Source: Heliocidaris erythrogramma (lineage: Eukaryota; Echinodermata; Echinoidea; Camarodonta; Echinometridae). From it: a stretch of 64,000 nt of DNA. Made by a program: the position numbers and the translations under genes. Positions within the stretch are counted from its first letter, which is position 1; each line of letters begins with the position of its first letter. The stretch covers positions 29,773,410-29,837,409 of the forward strand of contig CM046873.1 in the NCBI GenBank assembly GCA_025617745.1. The letters run 5' to 3'. Under the pieces are notes generated by a model. The model saw nothing but the letters and a program-made list of their open reading frames with translations. It searched no databases and was not told the DNA's origin. Of the stretch, positions 57,287-64,000 are shown piece after piece.

Positions 57287-57568
57287 CAGAGGTGGATCCA
57301 GGATTTTGTAAAAGAGGGGCACAGAGCAGGAAAAGGGGGAATTTTTTTCTATTGTGTACTTAAGTTGATTTGAATAAAAAGAGTAAAATTAAACAAGCAA
57401 AACAGTGAATATTGCATCAAAATCGGATGAAAAATAACAAAGTTACAGCATTTTGAAGTTTGCATTGTTTCCCAAAACAGTGAACGAGGCTGTGTCATTA
57501 AGGTATGCCAGTTGGGTTTCAAAAGAGGGGGCACGGGCCGGTTTTCCCCCTATGTAGATCCGCCATTG
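57287..57568. mobile_element. hAT-like MITE with 8-bp target duplication and nested foldback
   Basis: Ends CAGAGGTGGATCCAGG and GTAGATCCGCCATTG. The flanking 8-mers CATATGAC and CATATGTC match at seven of eight positions. 57357-57480 inside it resembles one arm of the large foldback family. Confidence 0.7.
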
Positions 57569-57617
57569 CATATGTCTATATATATACAAAACATTTATCA
57601 CTAAAAATGACACAGAT

Positions 57618-57722
57618 AAATGACAATGATGATGATGATGATTATGATGATGATGACGGTGGTGATGATGATGACGGTGGTGGTGATGATGAGGATGTTG
57701 GTGGTGGTGGTGGTGATATTGA
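57618..57722. repeat. (GAT/GGT)n triplet array
   Basis: GATGATGATGATGA and GGTGGTGGTGGTGA triplets on the plus strand, so ATC/ACC on the lipase strand, complementary to the array at 56338-56660. Confidence 0.93.
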
Positions 57723-57976
57723 TAATGATTTATCAAAATAAATTCACTAATCTCCATATTACCACTTTTGATAAACAGTTTTCTTCAACTTTTAGCAGAT
57801 ATACAAACAATAGTACATTCATGACATTTCAGGTACGTGATAAAGAAAACTAAACAGTATATACACTGTATATATATTTGCACACAAACATGCTTGGATC
57901 AGGTAGTGAATCTTGATATCTCAATTCTCTCCAATCAAGTATCAAATAATTAAAAATAAAAGAAGACAAAACTTAC

Positions 57977-58071
57977 CATATAACATGGAGCACAAGAAAT
58001 ACCACCGCGGGAACAACCAAATCATCACTGCCCACCGTCCAGCGGCGGCCCAAAGCGATCAGCCCCGGCAT
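57977..58071 (-). CDS. DAGLA: Diacylglycerol lipase (DAGL alpha/beta family), coding exon 1
   Basis: This exon encodes the N-terminus of a sn-1-specific diacylglycerol lipase. In animals that membrane enzyme hydrolyses diacylglycerol to 2-arachidonoylglycerol. The exon has 31 codons plus two bases. The start is ATG at 58071-58069 in a good context (GCCGCT before it), with an in-frame TGA 18 nt upstream at 58087-58089. The peptide begins M-P-G, has R-R-W at residues 9-11 and G-S-D-D-L-V at 14-19, then a hydrophobic run starting transmembrane helix 1; this matches the vertebrate DAGL N-terminus, closer to alpha (GSDDLV) than to beta. The exon ends in TG followed by GTAAGT, and the split codon is completed to Trp by the first base of the exon at 14985. 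Identity is from recall of the family, not from a search. Assignment to alpha rather than a single pre-duplication DAGL is uncertain. Confidence 0.92.
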
Positions 58072-58480
58072 AGCGGCGGTACACGATCAACACACTTCCG
58101 CACTTATCGACTGAGTGGAGACACAAACACTTTGAAGATCCGAGCGAAACTTGGCTCCAAATCGCTCCAATAGATATAGATTATAATCCAGATAAGGGAT
58201 CCTTAGGTCTGGGAATGTGCAGTTGAATGTACACACCTGTTAGAAATCGCTGTCAATTCCATGATTTTACTCCAAACATGACAACAGTCGAATATGTGAA
58301 TCCACTTGCAGGTGTAGGAATTAGTATCCGCATCGAGGTACCGTAAAACCCCGAACAACGAAGAATTATTACCCCTGCGCTACCCTTGTCGTCCGTCCGG
58401 TACACCGGCGCTCCGATCCGCTGGAGTTTACGCCCTTTGTATTATCATCATTATGTATTGAGTACCGGTATGCTCAAAGA
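58072..58480 (-). promoter_or_regulatory. Probable 5' UTR and promoter region of the diacylglycerol lipase gene
   Basis: Sequence immediately upstream of the ATG is richer in GC and CpG than the surrounding DNA, notably about 57995-58160 and 58330-58440 (for example CGTCCGTCCGG and CCGGCGCTCCG). No TATA box was identified at a convincing position. The transcription start is not visible, and an upstream non-coding exon cannot be excluded. Confidence 0.5.
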
Positions 58481-59609
58481 TGTAAAAAGATATACACCCT
58501 CTTTTGATAGATACAGGAAAGCTTTGGCTGAGAATTTTGAAACACTGATTTTTTTTTCTCTCTCAGAATCAGATAGATAGAAAAAAAAAGAAAGCGTCAC
58601 AAGTTCGGCGCTTTATTTTTTTTGGTCTCTTTAATATAATTTTCTTAAATTAATTAATCATCAATTTTTTGACTAATTTTTAGTATTATGTGCCTTTTTT
58701 CTTTGTTCCTTTTAACAAATTTTTTTAACATAGACCAATCAAGGCTATTTTTTCATCCGTGCGTTTACTGTTTTTTGGTGAATTTTGGGTGATAGAAGTA
58801 GTGTCTTCATTTGTGATAGGCCTCTTTTAAATAATAACAATTCACTAATGTTTAAAACTAAATCTGATGCTAATGTGATCTCTCGCTCTATATCTCTTCT
58901 TCTTCTTTCCCCCCCCCCCCCTCCCCTCTCTCTCGCCTTCTCTCTCTTCCCACGTTATCCTCTTTCTCCGCCTGCCTCTCTCTATCTCCCTCTCAGTTGT
59001 TTATAGTGATCCCAATTTTATTATAAAAAGAATTTATTCAATCTGACACAAATACACGCATAAATGTATTATTTGTATATGGTTATGATCATATCACTTT
59101 AACATAATATGCAACTATTTATTTCTAGATTTTAAATAATAGCCCAATATCCTTCATCAACATATTAATCGCTAAAAGGACGATTTTAACCATTATCGTC
59201 AGTCATTAGGTCCTTTTTTTCTTTCTCTGAGAGTCGAGTGAAAATTCATGGCTTTGGCCCTATAAGCCACTGGTTCATATAAGTCTATAACCATTATCAA
59301 AACGTTTTAGATTCGGATTCTTCGATAATCATCTCAAATGAAATGAAAGTAATCAGTATCACAAATCATTGAAAATCTACACAGTGACATGGAAAAGGAC
59401 AAAAGGAAATTCCCCCTTTCAAGAAGAGGCTTCCTTTATTTATATACATCGTTGTGAGTGTTTGTTAAGTCTATACATTGATAAAAGCTCCAAAGTCATA
59501 TTTGTTTATTCAAAGTCATTAAGTAACAATAGAGATTAATGATAGAGATAAATGAGACAAAACTGTTATACATCTATACTTTATATATACCAGTTAACTT
59601 ACCGCACCA
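58481..59609. other. 5' flank, no gene seen
   Basis: T-rich DNA with a C tract and CT-rich stretch at 58908-58995. A plus-strand 64-codon frame over 58386-58580 is not recognised and lies in the GC-richer promoter area. Confidence 0.5.
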
Positions 59610-59795
59610 ATTAGATGCTCCGGCATAAAGCTCCGGCGACAATTTCCTCGGGCTTTATTCTTATTTCGTCAAAAATAGGTTAGGGTTAGGGTTAGCACTA
59701 GGTATAATGCTTGGTACAGGATTAAAGGTTGGAATTGTGTAAGTGTATATTACCGCGGAACAATTATTGTCGCCAGAATATGTGTCGTACAACCA
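59610..59795. mobile_element. GGAGCA-ended MITE with TTAGGG words
   Basis: GATGCTCCGGCATAAAGCTCC and GACAATTTCCTCGGGCTTTA at the left, GGTTAGGGTTAGGGTTAG inside, CCGCGGAACAATTATTGTCG and ATATGTGTCG at the right. Confidence 0.65.
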
Positions 59796-59852
59796 TAGAT
59801 CGCCCTACCGGTATGAAAGTCTAATCAGATATTTTATATCCTACAAGATTAT

Positions 59853-59945
59853 CAACAGGGGCGGATCCGAGAATCAGGATAGGGATGCTCGATTCTGGAA
59901 AATGACACCCCCCCCCCCCCCCCGACAGAATTAGGAGGAGGGTTA
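59853..59945. mobile_element. hAT-like left end with C tract
   Basis: CAGGGGCGGATCCGAG followed by a C tract at 59908-59923; no right end found. Confidence 0.45.
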
Positions 59946-60271
59946 AAAAAGGATTTAAAAAGAGCAAAACAAAGTAAAGCAAAGAAAGAAAGAAAAGGTT
60001 ATGAAAACTATAAGGTGCCGTTTGGGTCTAATACCACTGAAAGTGGGTATACAAACACGCTATAATAGGGAGGGACACAATTCTCTTATCGCTGTACTTT
60101 AAAAGGAATGCATGTTGAGTTCAAAGGGAACACGGGCCGGGTGCGCCATGTTCCTCGCCAATCCACCTGTGATTATATATCAATATCTATACTAGCGCCA
60201 CTGAGCAGTTTTAAAAGTGCATGGGGGTGTTCAAAGTCAGAGAAGTGCCAAATTAATGATCCATGTATACA

Positions 60272-61278
60272 CAGTGCGTCCCAGAAAAAACGAAACCCTA
60301 AAACAAAGCGTTATTGTGACCACACTATATATGTGCTCTATGACAATAATTATATATTTTCCATAAACTAAAAGTATTATGCTTTTAAATGATACATTGA
60401 TGACATCCATCTGTACGTGCTTGAGCAGCAGCAGTTTGAAAATGACATGCAACAACTGAGTTGTGCAGGATTCGGGTAAAACCGTGAGCGTTATGATCGC
60501 ATGTGAACATGACCCAAATGTAATTATATTGGGAAGACTGTTTTCATCTGTTTCTTTCAATAATTAGGATAAGATAATGCCCTCATTATAAGATAAAAGA
60601 TGGTCAATGTATATTTTCGATGTTGGGGGTAAAGAAAGGGCAGTTTTGTATTGAAATGGTGCCTGCAATCAAAATGAAAAGCAATTTTTTGCATTTATCT
60701 GAACTGAAGTTTTTTTAAGAACAAAGCGGACAGAAAGATGACATTTGTCATAAAGTTAAGTAAGTAGCACTTTACATTGTCATCAAATGGATATTCAATT
60801 GAATGTAGAAAAGGCACATAAGGCAGATAGAATATCAAGATTATGCCAATTTCCTACGTCAGGAGGAGCACCTTTTCCATCACACGAAGGGGACGTTTTC
60901 ATATTTTGAGGGATATTTATCGATTTTGGAAATGTTTGGGGCGTATGCCAGGCCTTCCAGCACTGGAAATTGCCCCGTGTTTTATGAATTTCTAATTGAA
61001 TGTATGCAACCACACAAGGGAATTTCTGGTATTTCCCTATATTCGCACGTGATACTAACGTCTTCATGGTTTTACCAGAATCCTGAACAAATTAGTTTTT
61101 GCATGTCATTTTCAAAATGCTGCTGCTCGGTAAAGCATGTACGGATGGATGCCATCAAGGTGTCATTTAAAAGCATAATGTTTCTAGCTTATGGAAAATA
61201 GATAATTTTTGTCATAGAGAACAATGTGTGGTCACAATAACCCTTTTTTAGGGTTTTGTGTTTTTCTGGGACGCACTG
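60272..61278. mobile_element. Non-autonomous element with about 215-bp terminal inverted repeats
   Basis: CAGTGCGTCCCAG at the left and CTGGGACGCACTG at the right, followed by TA. The arms pair further (GTTATTGTGACCACACTATA / ACAATGTGTGGTCACAATAA; AGCAGCAGCAGTTTGAAAAT / TTTTCAAAATGCTGCTGCTC). The TA at the right and the end sequence suggest Tc1/mariner affinity. No transposase frame. Confidence 0.75.
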
Positions 61279-61445
61279 TAAAGTCATTGATCCTGTTTGT
61301 CAACAAATTATTTTTAAAGGGAGGGAGGAGGGGGTTCAAGCCCCCTCTTCCGTGGGCCTGACCTATATGAATAAAACAATTGAAAGTTATAGTTCTCTAT
61401 CCTTTATTCCCTCTAGGAAAAAAGACATAAAAACTATTGACAATG

Positions 61446-61748
61446 CTTAAAGATAACATTTAACAAATTCATAGTGACGAAGCTTTTCGACCTGCACTCA
61501 TCGGGTCACAACGCAGGAATGAGAGAATACAAGGAAATACAAAAGTCAAGGAAGGGTGTGTATAGCGACAAAAGGAGTTTGTACAAGCGCTTCGATTATT
61601 CTAGCGTGCCCGGATCATTCCCGGGTCGCTATACACACCCTTCCTTGACTTTTGTATTTCCTTGTATTCTCTCATTCCTGCGTTGTGACCCGATGAGTGC
61701 AGGTCGAAAAGCTTCGTCACTATGAATTTGTTAAATGTTATCTTTAAG
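61446..61748. repeat. Perfect 124-bp inverted repeat with 55-bp spacer
   Basis: Arms 61446-61569 and 61625-61748 appear identical in reverse complement by eye (CTTAAAGATAACATTTAAC outside, GGGTGTGTATAGCGAC inside). The spacer contains GCGTGCCCGG and ATCATTCCCGG. Confidence 0.92.
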
Positions 61749-62308
61749 TTTTGTAGTACCAATCGTCTGTTTGTATATTGACAATGCATTCAGAAGTGTC
61801 GACAAAGGGGTGCCACCCATTCCAGTTTGTTTTGGGCAATATTGTAAATTCTTGACAATTTGTAAAGCAAATTTTAACAATATCCAAGTAAAGAATCTAA
61901 GGTCTTACAACACAATCGGCCACTTCTAATCCCATAGTTATTAAAAGAATTCTAGCGACACCCCTGCCTCTGAAGATGTCATAATTGGCCCACATGTAAG
62001 CAGAAAAATAAAATGTTTTAACCACGATTCTCTCTTGTTTTACCAGATTTGCATCTCATGAAACCGCCAAAACATGAATAAAGTAATATGTCATATGAGC
62101 AAAGAAAACATGGAGAGACGAAAATCAATTTCGAACGTGATCTTATAAACAATGAATTTGATTCTTACTTGAAATGAAAGTGATAGAAAGTGATAGGTTT
62201 ATTTTAAGATCTGGTAAGGTTTGGTTATAACACTCCTAGCTATGAAAATTGATAGTAGAACTTGATTACAAATCAGCACATCTCATGTGAGTACAGTCAT
62301 ATCACTGA
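61749..62308. other. 5' flank, no gene seen
   Basis: AT-rich sequence without a recognised feature. Confidence 0.5.
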
Positions 62309-62311
62309 AGG

Positions 62312-62820
62312 CAGTGGCGTGGGATGGTGGTGGTGGTGTGGTTATGGTGGTGATGGTGGTGGTGACGATGGTTATGGGGGTGATGGTGGTGATGGTGGCA
62401 GTGGTGATGATGATGATGATGGTGGTGGTGATGGTGGTGTATGGTGATGATGATGATGATGATAATGTTGATGTGGTGGTGGTGTACGGTGATGATGATG
62501 ATGATGGTTGTGGTGGTTGTGGTGGTGGTGGTGGTTGAGGAGGGGTATGTGCAGGTGGTGATGGAAGCATAGTGGGGGAGTGGGGGGGGGGGGGGGGATC
62601 GGGGGCACATGCCCCCAATCGAGAGGCGGAAGGGGGAGAAAAGAGAACTCAGAGAGACTGGTCCCAGTGCACCCTGACTTGACCCAGGCCCTTGCTCCCC
62701 AGGCTGAGCGAGTCTGGGAGGGTTCACGAAATCACTGAGAGCACCGATATCTCCAGGGGGGGGGGGGGGTCCCAGCCACCCACACACCTTTCTGAAAATC
62801 TTGGATCCGCCGTTGCACCA
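62312..62820. repeat. (GGT/GAT)n array followed by an hAT-like right end
   Basis: GGTGGTGATGGTGG and GATGATGATGATG triplets over 62325-62540, a G tract near 62582-62597, GC-rich sequence, a second G tract at 62757-62769, then CTTGGATCCGCCGTTG. CAGTGGCGTGGGATGG at 62312 could be the matching left end, but no 8-bp duplication is evident. Confidence 0.6.
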
Positions 62821-62997
62821 CCACTATAATTAAATTTAACCACCTCTACCGGGCCATGCATAACAATCATGAAAAGCAAACATAGCTCCACAACTATCAT
62901 CACCACATGAACACTTCAGATGTAAACTTTGGGGTAAAACCCTCTTCTTCCAAATAAAGAGGAATTACCTTTACTTTTTAAACTATATTAACTTACA

Positions 62998-63052
62998 ATT
63001 TTTGTATTTATTTATTCATTTATTTATTATTATCATTATTTATTTATTTATT

Positions 63053-63085
<33 letters not shown>

Positions 63086-63109
63086 TTTTTTTTTTTTGGG
63101 GGGGGGGGG
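62998..63109. repeat. (ATTT)n, (ATT)n, poly-T and poly-G compound repeat
   Basis: TATTTATTTATTTATT, then ATTATTATTATTATT, about 12 T and about 12 G. Confidence 0.92.
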
Positions 63110-64000
63110 CCATGATGTTAATTTGTCTGTATGTTTTGTTTGCTTTTAAATTAAGAAAGTGTGACATTGGTTGGATTTTATATATACATTTATTACACTC
63201 TATTATAAATAGGAAAGTATAATATGGGGCGGGTCTCTCTGACTCCTCTATTCCTGGAGCTGGAATGGCCTGTGTCAGTGTACAGTACTGGTAAAATAAT
63301 TACTTGTATACTGGTATGATCGAATCTCAGAGCATAGTACAGAGCGCCATCTCACGGATTAATTAAGGAAGCAATTTGGGATGTGATCGCAGGAAATGAC
63401 AAACACGTCAACAAACTACTGAATTTCTGACATTTGACAACAGATATATTGCGTGATAATTGATCAACGTTATAACGTGAGTACATGTAGTTGGAAAATC
63501 CACAAATCGAAGAAATGTGTGTTTGATGAGTTGGTATAATTGTGCGGCTTAGCCGGCCTGAACTCACTGGAGGAAGGCGTAGCCGTAGGCCTACAAAACT
63601 ATATACAAAGCACTGTGTAGTCCCATGTGTTTAGTTAGGTGCGTTGGTAAGTTTTGTGCTTGAAAAATGTGGACTTCTTTACAAATTACAGAAATTTGAA
63701 AAGAAGAAAAGAAAGCAAGAATAAAAAAGTTAAATAGAAGTCTATGGCATTTTAGATGAAGAGTTGTTATTTCCAGTTCAAGTGATATTTGCTGCCTAAG
63801 GGCAAGGCTCGGGAAGTGAATTGTAAAATTTAGGTGATTAAATTTAAAAACAAATAATTTAGCCACTCATAGGCACTCATAGCTACATTCCTATACTTCG
63901 TGTGTATAATTTAGGCAGTCATACACCTCAACTTTTTAAAACACCACTGCACAAAAGTCACAAACATTCACTCAAAATCGGCATTTAATTTACAAAAACC
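63110..64000. other. 5' flank, no gene seen
   Basis: 63230-63600 is somewhat GC-richer (GGGGCGGGTCTCTCTGACTC; GCGGCTTAGCCGGCC) and could be regulatory. No exon recognised. Confidence 0.4.

Larger units (their letters stand above)
14986..57976 (-). other. Intron 1 of the diacylglycerol lipase gene (42,991 bp)
   Basis: A GT-AG intron inferred from the in-phase join of the two DAGL exons. It is filled with non-autonomous transposons, SINEs, foldbacks and simple repeats, listed separately. It also holds one exon-like block of unknown identity at 52945-53093. Confidence 0.85.

Noticed and set aside
61670..61730. Possible hammerhead ribozyme motif (CCGATGAG then CGAAA) in the right arm of the inverted repeat
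   Set aside because: The core deviates from CUGAUGA and the bases between the two conserved parts do not form a convincing helix II.

Overview
The window looks like a nuclear genome segment of an invertebrate deuterostome, most likely an echinoderm of sea-urchin type. This rests on AT-rich sequence with GT-AG introns, very dense non-autonomous DNA transposons and tRNA-derived SINEs, frequent ACATGTA words, and a chordate-like protein-coding gene. Nothing prokaryotic or viral was seen, and the species call is inference.

One gene is firmly supported: a sn-1-specific diacylglycerol lipase of the DAGL alpha/beta family, on the minus strand. Coding exon 1 (57977-58071) and coding exon 2 (14780-14985) join in phase across an intron of 42,991 bp. 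Together they encode about the first 100 residues: the N-terminal M-P-G...R-R-W...S-D-D-L block and the first two membrane helices. A short GC- and CpG-richer stretch upstream of the ATG (about 58072-58480) is the probable 5' UTR and promoter. The catalytic exons are not seen and presumably lie beyond position 1. So 1-14779 reads as intron 2, 14986-57976 as intron 1, and 58072-64000 as 5' flank.

A second exon-like block (52945-53093, minus strand) has consensus splice sites and an open frame, but its phase cannot fit the lipase. It may be an exon of a nested gene and was not identified.

Most of the window is repeats. The recurrent families are: (1) a 140-bp palindromic MITE with CTGGGGAGC ends, and its relative with GGGCCCTG ends, sharing one core and including two chimeras; (2) a 390-420 bp TTAA-flanked piggyBac-like MITE in five copies; (3) an 80-bp TTAA-flanked micro-element in six copies; (4) a MITE with inverted GGAGCA/TGCTCC ends and telomere-like CCTAAC words; (5) TA-flanked mini-elements with CAGTGAAACCTG ends; (6) hAT-like GGCGGATCC elements with 8-bp target duplications; (7) a Mutator-like element with a 9-bp duplication; (8) a long-TIR element; (9) several foldbacks; (10) SINEs; (11) tandem arrays of about 136, 175, 180 and 340 bp; and (12) large triplet and GA/CT tracts. 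No reverse transcriptase or transposase reading frame was recognised, so the elements appear non-autonomous.

The most interesting functional observation is that exon 2 sits between two MITE copies in opposite orientation, each within 100 bp. This is the geometry known to favour exon circularisation or skipping. Two complementary triplet arrays lie just downstream of exon 1 in the same pre-mRNA.
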